DNA from: Lachnospiraceae bacterium
GTDB lineage: Bacteria > Bacillota > Clostridia > Lachnospirales > Lachnospiraceae
DNA length: 64,000 nt
Assembly (NCBI GenBank): GCA_017461725.1
Contig: JAFTXG010000012.1
Span: 1-64,000 of the forward strand
Reading direction: 5' to 3'
Both the position numbers and the translations under genes were made by a program. The notes beneath the pieces were generated by a model that saw nothing but the letters and a program-made list of their open reading frames with translations, did no database searches and was not told where the DNA came from. Below, in pieces: positions 35,110 through 46,300 of the stretch. Positions within the stretch are counted from its first letter, which is position 1. The number at the start of each line of letters is the position of its first letter.

Positions 35110-35342
35110 AGATTACAGAAACGATTATCCAAACAATACAGGATTTACACGCAAGTGTGTATTCTGATTTTACGTGATCTCTCATATTTCTCAAACGAAG
35201 TATTTATGGTACAATAAATTTGCTTGATAAGTCCGAAGTTATCGCAAAAGTTGATGAAGAAAACGTAATCCATAAGTTTATAACGATAAAAATGTTTTGG
35301 TTAATCCCACAGTGTGGACTTGATTTAATAGATTCGCCATAT
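35110..35342. other. Intergenic region without recognisable gene
   Basis: Between the permease stump and the operator at 35343. A 59-codon frame from TTG 35220 to 35399 runs through but has no start signal and overlaps the promoter of the next gene; I see nothing else in it. Confidence 0.6.
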
Positions 35343-35412
35343 GGTTGTACAGAACTGTCCAACCGCTACATTGTAAAGGCGTGTCGTGGCCGTTTATAAT
35401 TATGCTGTACAA
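35343..35412 (+). promoter_or_regulatory. Promoter with palindromic operator of the XRE-OPRT gene
   Basis: TTGTAA (35371-35376), 18-base spacer, TATAAT (35395-35400). Upstream of it GGTTGTACAG-AA-CTGTCCAACC (35343-35364) is a 22-bp palindrome with one mismatch; a third half-site CTGTACAA (35405-35412) overlaps the start of transcription. Half-sites flanking a promoter in this way fit autorepression by the HTH protein encoded downstream. Confidence 0.65.
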
Positions 35413-35433
35413 TGAAAACCCGGAGGTAAATCC

Positions 35434-36261
35434 ATGTTAATTGGTGATAAAATACGATTGTTACGCAAAAACAAAAGCGTCACACAAACGCAACTGGCAG
35501 AAGCCTTATCTGTTTCCTCTCAGTCGGTGAGCAAATGGGAAAATCATTTATCTGCTCCCGACATTAGTGTTTTGCCTGTGATTGCAAGATATTTTGGCAT
35601 CACGATGGACGAGCTGTTTGGCTACCGCCTTGATGCGCTCAACTATAAGGAGCGTTTCATTCGCTTCATGGTGAATAATGGAATGTTACGTTTTGGAGAG
35701 TTCACGCTGAAAAGCGGTCGCCTCTCACCGTACCTCATCCACAGTGGCTACAATCTTACAGGAAGTCAAATGTCTAAGCTCGGTGAGTTTTATGCTGAGT
35801 GTATCAGAGAGCACAGTATTGAAGCTAACTGCCTTATTGGAATTGATAACAGAGAAATCCCACTTGTAATTGCAACAAGCATGACCCTGTTCAATCGGTA
35901 TGGCATAGATTCAGCGCATTGCGTTGATTATGACATTGAGAATACCGCTTTTGCTTCTCACGAAATGACACTTATTACCGATGCGTTTACATCGGGGGCG
36001 TCCCTTTGCTCTGCGTTAGAACGAATCAAAAACAGAATGAATAAGTATCCGTCCGACATAGTAGTTTGCGTTGACAGAATGGAACGCTCCAATCATTCTT
36101 CTCTTTCTGCAAAAAACGAAATTGAAAACCGGTATGGAGTGAAAATCCATCCTATCGTAAATGCGGATGATATAATCAAGGCGATTGAAAGCGGTGTAAT
36201 TACGGCAGGCGAGTATTTTGAAAAGCTAAAAGATTACACGAAGCGTTATAAAGGGGAATAA
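35434..36261 (+). CDS. XRE helix-turn-helix fused to an orotate phosphoribosyltransferase-like domain
   Basis: 275 aa; ATG with GGAGG upstream. Residues 1-66 are an HTH_3 domain (KIRLLRKNKSVTQTQLAEAL, SVSKWENHLSAPDISVL). Residues 75-265 follow PyrE: MLRFGEFTLKSGRLSPYLIH, then LIGIDNREIPLVIATSMTLF aligned to the GPAYKGIPIA strand, and TLITDAFTSGASLCSAL at the PRPP loop. The flexible catalytic loop (RKExKxHGE in PyrE) is absent, YKG is replaced by NRE and one Asp of the PRPP motif is changed. I infer a non-catalytic domain that binds PRPP or orotate and controls DNA binding, comparable in logic to Bacillus PurR. Two bases before pyrF. Confidence 0.85.
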   Translation: MLIGDKIRLLRKNKSVTQTQLAEALSVSSQSVSKWENHLSAPDISVLPVIARYFGITMDELFGYRLDALNYKERFIRFMVNNGMLRFGEFTLKSGRLSPYLIHSGYNLTGSQMSKLGEFYAECIREHSIEANCLIGIDNREIPLVIATSMTLFNRYGIDSAHCVDYDIENTAFASHEMTLITDAFTSGASLCSALERIKNRMNKYPSDIVVCVDRMERSNHSSLSAKNEIENRYGVKIHPIVNADDIIKAIESGVITAGEYFEKLKDYTKRYKGE

Positions 36262-36263
36262 AC

Positions 36264-37220
36264 ATGAATGTTGTTGATAAACTGATTGAAAATACGATAA
36301 GTACAAAGAATCCGTCCGTTATTGGTCTCGATCCGGATATTGGGAAAATTCCTGCGTGTTACAAGGTTAATGCGAAAAGGAACAATCCCTTTGAGGCGAT
36401 AGCAAACGTAATATATGAATTTAATCGTGATGTGATTGATATGGTTGCCGATCTTGTTCCTGCGGTCAAGCCCCAAATGGCATTTTACGAAAAATACGGC
36501 TCTTATGGTGTTGCTGCTTTTGAGAAAACGGTCTCATATGCAAAATCCAGGGGGCTTGTCGTTATAGAGGACGCAAAGCGGAACGACATTGGCAACACAG
36601 CCGGGGCGTATGCAGATGGACATCTCGGATGCGTAGAGCTACTTGCCGGTTCCTGCAGCCCGTCCTTTGATGCCGACTTCTTAACTGTTACGCCCTTTTT
36701 GGGAAGTGATAGCCTGCATCCATTTATTGAGGCGTGCGAAAAGTATAGCAAAGGTATCTTTGTCTTAGTAAAGACCTCAAACACAAGCTCCGGTGAAATT
36801 CAAGATGTCGTCACTTCGGATGGAATGACGATCAGCCAAAGAATTGCAAAATATGTGTCCGAGCAGGCTGGCACTTTCACAGGTGAATACGGGTATTCTT
36901 CTATCGGAGCTGTAGTTGGTGCAACCTATTCGGAGGAAGCTGTTTCGCTTAGAAAGTTAATGCCAAAGAGCTATTTCCTTGTTCCCGGTTATGGAGCACA
37001 AGGCGGCGGCCCAAAAGATATTTTACCTTGCTTCAATGAAGATGGTCTTGGTGCGGTTGTCAATTCATCAAGAGCTATTTTGTATACACATATGACCAAC
37101 GAAGAAAGAGCACAATGTACCCGTCAGGAATATTTGTTAAGTGTAAGAACGGCTACATTGAAAATGCAAGAGGACATTTATTCTGTCTTGAAAAATGAAT
37201 ATCGACAGATGGTCTATTGA
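36264..37220 (+). CDS. pyrF: Orotidine 5'-phosphate decarboxylase (type 2)
   Basis: 318 aa. Decarboxylates OMP to UMP. The longer group-2 form is shown by SVIGLDPDIGKIPACY at the N-terminus, VKPQMAFYEKYGSYG, the catalytic VVIEDAKRNDIGNTAGAYAD and FLVPGYGAQGGGPKDILPCF near the C-terminus. The start lies two bases after the stop of the HTH-OPRT gene with GGGG upstream, so the two are one translational unit. A strong hairpin terminator follows. Confidence 0.95.
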   Translation: MNVVDKLIENTISTKNPSVIGLDPDIGKIPACYKVNAKRNNPFEAIANVIYEFNRDVIDMVADLVPAVKPQMAFYEKYGSYGVAAFEKTVSYAKSRGLVVIEDAKRNDIGNTAGAYADGHLGCVELLAGSCSPSFDADFLTVTPFLGSDSLHPFIEACEKYSKGIFVLVKTSNTSSGEIQDVVTSDGMTISQRIAKYVSEQAGTFTGEYGYSSIGAVVGATYSEEAVSLRKLMPKSYFLVPGYGAQGGGPKDILPCFNEDGLGAVVNSSRAILYTHMTNEERAQCTRQEYLLSVRTATLKMQEDIYSVLKNEYRQMVY

Positions 37221-37275
37221 TTATATGCACGGTGAATAAAAAGAACTTGTGCGATAAATTTAGAATCCACAGCAT

Positions 37276-37302
37276 AATCCCCCGGCCGCAGCCGGGGGAT
37301 TT
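37276..37302 (+). terminator. Terminator after pyrF
   Basis: AATCCCCCGGC-CGCA-GCCGGGGGATT is a perfect 11-bp stem followed by TCATTTGTTT. It separates pyrF from the convergent giant adhesin gene. Confidence 0.8.
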
Positions 37303-37339
37303 CATTTGTTTCAATATGTTTCACTTAGTTATCTGTGGG

Positions 37340-40300
37340 TCACACTTCCTCGTGTCCGTCATGCCCGCGCTTTCTGCGCTTATTATATACTGCGCGAAGA
37401 CTCGCCGTTGTGATTGCGGTCACTCCGCTCAGTCCGGACAGAATACCCCAAACAGCCATCATGGTATGATCGCCGGTATCCGGTGCGGGCTCGGAAGGAG
37501 TCACAGGAGGTACCTGAGGCTCATCGTATACATTCACGAATACCAGTCCCTCTGCAGGATACTGTACTTCTGCTGCCAGAAGTCCATTTTCATTGGTTAC
37601 CACGACGATCACCGTCTGAGGATCCAGATCGTAGGTCACAAATGCCTCTCCGCCATGAACCTCAGTAACGGTCAGTGTGTAGGTTCCCTCCTGAGGAAGG
37701 GTGATCTCACTGAAATCAATGGTTCCATTCGCTCTATTGATTCCGTTACCAACCAGATTTCCACTGCTGTCATGAACTTCAAACCTGAACTCGCCATCTG
37801 TCAGATCACGGCCCATCATTACCTTCTTGCCTTCCAGTGTTACCTTAATCGCAACAGGTGCAAAGGTATTCTCGAATGCAATGTTGTTTGTGGCGGTTCC
37901 GTCAGAGTAGGTTACCGTAGGGATAAGCACTCCATCCACATCCTCAACCTTTACAACAACCGTGTACGTCTTGGTATCATAGGACATACCGGGCTCATCA
38001 CCCTTCACCTCGCTCACTTCGTAGGTGTAGTTTCCGGGCGCTGAATACTTGATGCCGCCATTGGTTAAGCTGCCGTCACCATCCACACCGTAGAAAGTAA
38101 TCATACCATCAGCAGTGTTGGTGCCACGTGCGACAATCTTATCCGTCACTGTGCCATTCTCAACCAGCTTCACAACAAAGGAGAAGTCTCCGGCTGCCAT
38201 TTTGCGGTTTCCGCCGGTCAGGGTTTTGGTTCCGGTGAGGGTTACCTCACAGTCTTCTGAATCGTAGGAGTTGTTAAAGACAATATCACTGGTATGCGTT
38301 CCATTTGCATAGGTGATGGTCGCTGTCAACTCTCCGGTTGCTGCATCTGCGGAAACATTGACGATGAACGGATGCCTGGTTCCGTCAAAGGTATATCCGC
38401 CATAGCCAGCCTTACCGGTCTCATCCTGCTCTACCAGGTAGTAGTTATAGGTACCTGCCTTGTCAAAGCCGAGATCGATAGCAATGGAGCCGTCCGCCTT
38501 GTTCGTCCCCTTGGTAGAAAGAACAACGTCATCTGCCTCGTCCGCAGTTCCCTTTGTATCCACGATCAGGAAACTAAACAGTCCAGTCACATCTGCAAGA
38601 TCCTTGCCGATGATGGCCTTCTTTGCCTCAACCGTAGCGGTGGTCTCTGCACGGTATTCATTCTTAAATACCGGTGCCAATCCATCGGTTGTATCATAGG
38701 CAACCGAATCAACCAACAGCTTTCCTGACAGGTTATCAATTACCTCGACTGTCACCACATATTTGCTGTCATCGTATGCGACAAATCCATTGTACTGATC
38801 CACCGCGCCAGCATACTGGTCTGCAGTCGTCGTTGTAGGTGCTCCCGCAGGAATTACCTCGGAGATCACCCATTCATATTTCTTTGCATCAGTAACCGGT
38901 ACAGTAAACCTGACAACACCAAACTCATCGTTGGTGACAATGATCGGGTTGTTATTCTCATCCAGTACCGCATTACCGCTCATATCCTTCAGCTCAAAGC
39001 TAAACTCTCCCGCGCGAAGCTTCTTTCCGGAAAGCTCTTTGGTCACATCGAAGGTAACGGTGGTGGGCGTTCCCTTGTAGCTATTTACAAACTTGATCTG
39101 GGCATCTTCGCCGGTCTTGTTTGCGTCATAGCCTGCTCCACCGATCTTGACGGCAGGAACCAGAACTCCATTAACCGTATCGTCAGTAACTGTAATTGTT
39201 ACAACAATCTCAGTATCATCATAGGTTACACCCTCGGCGCCCTTATTCACCTCGATCACCTTAAGCTCCAGATCAGTAACCTCAGAAGCGAATACCAGTT
39301 TCTCAAAGGTAATCGTTCCGGCTGCGTCATTGTAGCCCTTAGCGACAACATTTCCTGACGCATTGACCAGGTGGAACTCGAACTCACCTGCCATCATCGC
39401 AAGACCATCACGTCCGGTCAGCATCTTGTAGCCTGCCAGCGTCACTTCCGCATCCTTAGGATCGTAGGTGTTGGTGAATACAACCTTGGTGGTGTCGGCA
39501 GCTGTGGTGTCGGTCACCGAAACAATCGTCGGGTCACTGACGATCAGCTCTCCTGTGCCGGGATCCTGAGTCACATCGAAACGCACCGTCCACTTTGCGG
39601 GATCAAAGGTTACTCCCTTAAGCTCCGGATCGTTCACCTCGGAAATCGTGTAGAAATAGGTTCCCACTGCGGAGAACTTGATTCCGTTTGCTCCCGCACT
39701 GTAATTAAAGCTGATATTTCCATCAGCATCATTCTTTCCTGTCGCCACAGGATTTCCCTGAACGTCTGTTACTGTGAAGCTGAACTCGCCCGCTTCCAGA
39801 TCGCGTCCGTTCAGAACCTTGCTGCCCTCAGGCCTCATCACTGCATCCAGAGGCTTATACTGCCCGGTGGGTACAAATACATTGCTGAAGTTGATTGCGT
39901 TTACCGCCTCTTCTGCATTATTTACAAGCTTCTTGTATACCACACTGTCCGTAACAATATAGAGAGCTCCGGCACTGGAATCATCCTCAATCGTTACATA
40001 TACGCGGAATTCCGTCTTGTCAAAGTTCATCACTCCGCCGGTAAGCTGGAAAGTATCCGGATAGAGCTTCTGATCCTCAGTAACGATCCAGCGATACTCT
40101 CCCGGCTCAGTAAAGGTGTACTTCTCAAAGTTCACCAATCCGACTGCGGTGTTCTTTCCGGTAACGGTTGCTCCGTCAACGTTAGTCCACGCTCCGGCAG
40201 CATCCTTCTTCTGCAGCTGTGCGGTAAATCCGAATCTGCCCTCAGCCAGAGGAATACCGGTGACACCCTTGTTTGCGGTCAATGTCTGATCAACATCATC

Positions 40301-43300
40301 GGGATCGTAGGTATTCTCAAATCCCGGTGCGGTGAGCAGACTGCTTTCAGCAAATGTATCATCCGCTGCGTAAATGATACCAAGGATGGACAGCTTACCG
40401 TTACTGTCATCATCAACCTCAACCTTAACGAAGATCGGGTCGGTGTCTGTCGTCACATTAGGACCGGCAACTGTACTCTCGGTAATCTTATAGATATAAG
40501 TACCTGCCTCATTGACAGTGAAGGATGCGAAGGCAATCTTCGCGTTCTCACCGTCAACCGCTGCCTGGTTATTGCCATAGGATACTACCTCATCCCTTGT
40601 CTCATTATCCTTCTTTACCAGAGTCACGGTAAAGTCAAACTCACTGGCGGTCATATCACGGCCGGTCAGCTTCTTATCGATGGACAGCTGAGCTGCGATA
40701 TTTAACGGGTCGGGCTCGTAGGTGTTGGTGAAGGAGATAGCGCTGTTTTCTGCGCTGCATGCAGTACCTGCATCATCTGCCGTCTTGGTAATAGACTTAA
40801 CAGCGGCACTCAATGTACCGTTTGTCTCGTCCTCAGCTACCTCTACCACCACTCTAAATACCGCCTTGGAGTAGGTCACGTTGTTACGGTTTCCTGCTCG
40901 CTCAACTGCTTCATAATAATAGGTTCCCGCCTCACTGTAGCTGATCGGGTCGAATACAATCCCGGCAGCAGTGCCTTCGGCTCCAGCCACAACTGCACCG
41001 GTGGTTGCCAGTTCTCCGCGAACCAGACCGTTTCCGCTGTCAACAAGCTTATAAACCTCGAATACGAACTCTCCCTCATCGATGTCACGACCAGTCAGGG
41101 TCTTAGTTCCCTCAAGGGTAAGAGTCGTTCCGGCAGGTGCATAGCTGTTTTCAAAGGAAATTCCATCCACTACATCATTTGCAGCAGTTCCATCCGCATT
41201 GCGAATCTTCATGATGCCGGTAACCGCTGCCTCCAGATCGCCGTCGCTGTTCGCATCGGATACAGTTACCTTAACCTCATATCTGGACTTGTCATATGTG
41301 ATTCCACCCTTGGAACCGATCAGCTCGTCAATCCAGTAGGTAATCACCGTTCCGGGTGCCACATTCGCACTGTACTCGCGGTGGAAATTCAGAGCCGCTG
41401 CCACACCTTCCGCTGCCGCAGCGCTGTGAACTGTGCTGACTACAGCCGGTTCAACCGTTTGATCTACACCGTTTAAAGATGTTCCTACGTGAGTCAGGGT
41501 AAAGCTGAATTCGCCGTCCACCATATCACGACCGGTCAATGTCTTGGACAGAGGAATATCCACCTCAGATCCGGTGTGGTTGCTTGCAGTGTTAGCAAAT
41601 GCTGCGCCGCTTACATTAACATCAACTGTATTTCCGGTCACGGTCGGTTCTGTACCGGAAACAGGGTCTGTAGACTTATCATAAACCAATGCGTTTACCG
41701 TTGCCCCGGACGCATCCACAACCTTTTCAATCCTGATCACGTCTCCGGTAATCACACCATTTGTGTTGGTCAGTTCAATGGTCAGTCTGTATTCACTCTT
41801 ATCATAAGTGATTCCGGCCAATACACCGGGAGTCTCCTTCATGATGTAGGTAAGCGTCTTCTTTCCGTCAGCATCAAAACCTTCGTTTGCAAATGTCAGG
41901 GTATCGAAACGAACCACGCCGCTTGCATCGTTCGTACCGGTATGGACGGCTCCGCCACCCTCCTCGGTTAAGGTAAAGTCAAACATACCAGCAACAAACG
42001 GACGATTACTTCCGCTGGCATTATTCAGCACCTTGGCAGTAAGGATGTTCAGCGATCCGCTTGCAGAATAGTTATTCACAAACGCCAGCTGGCTTCCCGG
42101 TTCATCAGAGATTTTTTCCGTATAATCTCCCGGATTTTCTCCTGTACCCCTGTAATACGTGATGTCAGCAGACAGAGTACCGTTGCCATCCATGGTGACA
42201 TCAATCACCATCAGATATCTGTTGGCATCATATTTTACACCATGAATATCCTGCCCTGCATTATTTTCCACGATCCAAGCCTGATAAGTACCCGGCTTAG
42301 AGAAATTCAAGGTGGAGAAGGTGATCTTTGTCGTTTCAGATACCTGTCCGTTACCTGCAGCAGCTCCTGCAGTTCCCACAGAAGTACCTGTACCAACTAC
42401 ATCGCCCACCTTATAATTATCATTGATAACCGTTCCGTCCGGAGCGATCGCATCAGCTGCCTTGATAATCTGGAAACCAAAAGTAAGTCCCGCAGGGATC
42501 TGACCATTACTTTCTACCCTCTTTACAACCTCCGGATAGGCAGCAACCTCACCGGGATTAATCTCAATGGGCGGTGTGTAAAGGTTAGTGAACGCTGCTG
42601 CAGTTGCAGCCTCTGCCTGACCAAGAGCAGCACCCTTATTGTCCGCGACCTTCTTCCAGCTGTTTTCAACAATATTCGCTGACAGTTCTCCGGTCTGTGC
42701 CGTGTATGTCAGCTCCACCTGGAAGGTGTACCGGCTGCGATCATAGGTGATCTGAGGATCCGAACCTACGGTAGGGATCAGCTCCTCAACCATATAGGTA
42801 AATATCTTAGTTGTATCAGCGGTCGGCTTAGTCCCAAAGCTGCTCAGCGAATAATCGATCGGTGAGAAGGAAATCTCTGCCGGTGTACCCGCCGCTGTGA
42901 TCGCAACCGAACCGGTTGATGCAGGAGTCGTTGAGATCACGGTATCAGTCGCTGCATCCCACGCATATACTGCGAAGTTAAAACTTCCGCTGTCTCTGTT
43001 GGTCAGCGTCTTGGTTCCCACAGGAGTTACGAAAACATCCTGCGTGGTGTAAGTGTTTACAAAAGAAATCGCTGTGGCAGTTTCAGACACATCCTCTCCT
43101 GCCGCATTCTTAACCGTTGTGATACTGGTAACCGTTGCTTTCAGAACACCGTCCGTGTTCGTAACGGTAACAACAACCTCATACTCCGTCTGATCAAAGG
43201 TCACATGCTGCTGACCGGTAGTGGTAAGCTCAGTGATCTTATAAGTATACTCACCATCTTTTGAGTAATAAATCGGGTCAAAGGTGATTTTTCCGTCCGC

Positions 43301-46300
43301 GTCATGATGTCCGTAGCGAACTACCTCTTCTTCTCGAACTACGCCAGCCGGAACTCCGGTCTCCGTCGCTACAAAGGTAAACTCTCCGGCGGTCAGCTTT
43401 CGACCGTTCAGGGTCTTTGTTCCGCTAAGACTGATACTGGTATCGGTAGGCTTATAGCTGTTGCTAAAAGCAATCTCATCCGTTCCAACTGCGCTCCAAC
43501 TCTCGCTGCTGTCTGCGCGCTTCTGAACAGAAACTACTGTATTCAGCTGTCCGGCCTTATTATCCGTTACCACAATAGTAACCAGATACTGACTCTTATC
43601 GTAGGTAACTCCGGTCAATGCTCCCTCATACTCAGTAACCAGATAATAGTAGGTTCCCGGAGCAGAGAAGGTCTTTCCGGCAAAGGTAACAGGATTTTCG
43701 AACACAGTCTGTCCGGCCTTTACTATACCGCTGGTCGTGAGGGTCTCTGCCTCATTTCCAGTCAGCACTTCACCGGCTGCGTTTGCCGCCTGAGCAAGGA
43801 AGGTAAAGCTTCTGTCACCCAGAGATACGGTACTGGTAAAGCTCTTCTTAATCGAAAACATCGTGCTGATATCAGCGGTAGGTGCAGTGCTGTATGTATT
43901 CGCCACAAGCACGCTTGCTGCCGTAGTATCATTGATGGTCACCTGATTACCTTCGGCTGCACCGGTGTCTGCACCCAGATAGAACTTAGGAGTATAACCG
44001 GATTTAGCGGTCTCAGTCACCGTAATATTTACACCCTCCGGCAATCCGCTGATCAGGATTGTATCGTTATGATGGATTGCAACGCTGGCTGTGCCAGCGC
44101 TGAATACGACGTTGGTCGAAGCGGGCGCTCCGTTAATCGTTGCCGCAAACTCACCGGTCAGCTTACCGGTACTCTCGGTGAGCATCAGTGTAAACTCGGG
44201 ATTATGGTCAGCGTCAATGATAATGCCCTCAACAACCTTTTTCAACTGCAGCTCACCGGTATCCACCAGAGTCTGCGTGGGATTCGTCTCGATGGTAACG
44301 TCAGGACCGTTCTCCGGATCAATGATGTAGGTCGCTGAGTTCTCTACATCTAACACATCACCCACCGTGGTTTTCTCAATGGACGCATCAATCGTCACGG
44401 TAAAGGTTACAACACCGTGGGTTCCGGGCTGTACGTTGGTAAGTGTCCAAGTAAGTGTATTCGGATTCGTGTCCTTATTCCATACCAACTCTTCCTCATG
44501 GCTGGTAATGCCATTGAAAGCAGTTCCCTTAGGCACAATATCTGTAATCGTAATGGTCGCAGCTTCGTCAGCGCTATTATAATAGGAAATCCGATACTCG
44601 ATTTCATCGCCGACCTTCAGACCATCCGCAGGAACCGCCTCCCCGGTAGAGGTCGTCGCCTGTTTTCCGGTAACCGGATTACTGGTAACATTTGTCGTGT
44701 AGCGGTTAGTTCCTACCGTAATGATGCCCTGATTGGTAATGATATCGGTCACCGCACTTTCCTGCACAGTTACCTGGAAGCTGACCGTTGCCATAACACC
44801 CGGTGCCACGTTTTCAAAGGTCCATGTGATCTTTCTTCCATCCACACTATGGGCATTATTAACAGCAGCTCCACCTACACTCGCAGTGATACTGTCTGCC
44901 ACTAATACAGTGCCTGCAGGAATCGTATCTTCAAATACAATCTTAGCTGCATCTGCCTCATTATTCACTGCCTGCAGGGTGTAGGTCAGCACATCACCTA
45001 CCTTAACCGGCTTACCGTCAATCTCTGCGGCAGTCTCCGCACCTGCGGAGGTGATATCATCACCGGTCACATTCTTTAACTTCAGTCCTGCAAATACCAG
45101 CTTACCGTTATTTCCCAACCAGGTAGTGTACTTAGGGTCACTGGTCGCCGCATCACGGGTAGGATGGGTAACTACTGATGCGGTACCGGTCGTATTTTCC
45201 GTCTTGACAATATCATCGCCGGCCGTCAAGGTCTCATCAGAATAAACGCCCGCCAAAATATACCACTGTCCGGTAGACGTATCCTGTGCACACTGCGTAT
45301 CCAGCATCGTCTGATCAGCAGGTGCTGTAACCTTGATCATCTCGGTATGCTGAGTCGCCCCGGACACACCATCATCCTCAATCGTCCAGGTGTAATAGGT
45401 ACGTTCATACCAATATGTACCGTTAACTACAGGCTTAGTGGTCAACGGCGTATTGCCTTCCGCATCTGCATACAGTGGCGTGTTCACCTCATAGCGGTAG
45501 AAGGAGTTATTGTTGGAAACCTCAAAGTTTGCGTGGGCCAGCGCACGCTCGTGGGACTCCACAGACGCGGCACGGTCCCAGTCATTGGTGTAGAAATTGA
45601 TTGTCCCGTCTGCATTTACATTTGCCAAGGTTCCATCGCTCAATTTCTCAGTCAAATAATCCCCGTCCACGATATCCCACACCGTATTGGCATTGATATC
45701 GCTGCGCAGACCTACCTCATAGATCACGCGGCTGGGAACCAGTTTTTCATAGTGCGCTTCCAGGTTGCCCGGATCGGTATCATCGATCAGAACCTTCTGG
45801 AAAGCCAGCAGACTGGCAGGGGCCTTGACGGAAACATACTGCTGATGAGGCTCCTCCAGAGATGTCAGTACACGAAGCTGGAAGTGCAGCATATCCGCAG
45901 GCTCTTCCTCACGGTTGCCGCCTGCTGCACCATACATGAAGTAGCTGCGCACGATACAGTTCGCTCCGGCTGCCTTTGCAGACTCGCGAAGTGCCACCGC
46001 GTCTGCTCCTCCCTGATGCAGCCAGTCGATGCTGTCCGCATTCTTCGGCGCTACACCGATAAACTGAACATCGTAATCTGCATTTCCGGTCGCCGCCTCA
46101 GTCTCTCCGTCGGGGTAATGAATCTTACCGAACCATACGAAACTGTTTCCGAAATCGGAATCGCTGTTATAGTAGAACTGTCCGCCATAGGTAGGATAAT
46201 CAAATGTACGGGTATTTCCGCCTCCTGCATCATATGTCACATCACCTTCACTCTCAGTGCGGGTGATAACGTCCAGAATGGAACGCACCTGTGCGAGGGA

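Noticed and set aside
35220-35399. 59-codon frame from TTG upstream of the HTH-OPRT gene
   Set aside because: No ribosome site, no recognisable product, and it runs through the promoter and operator.
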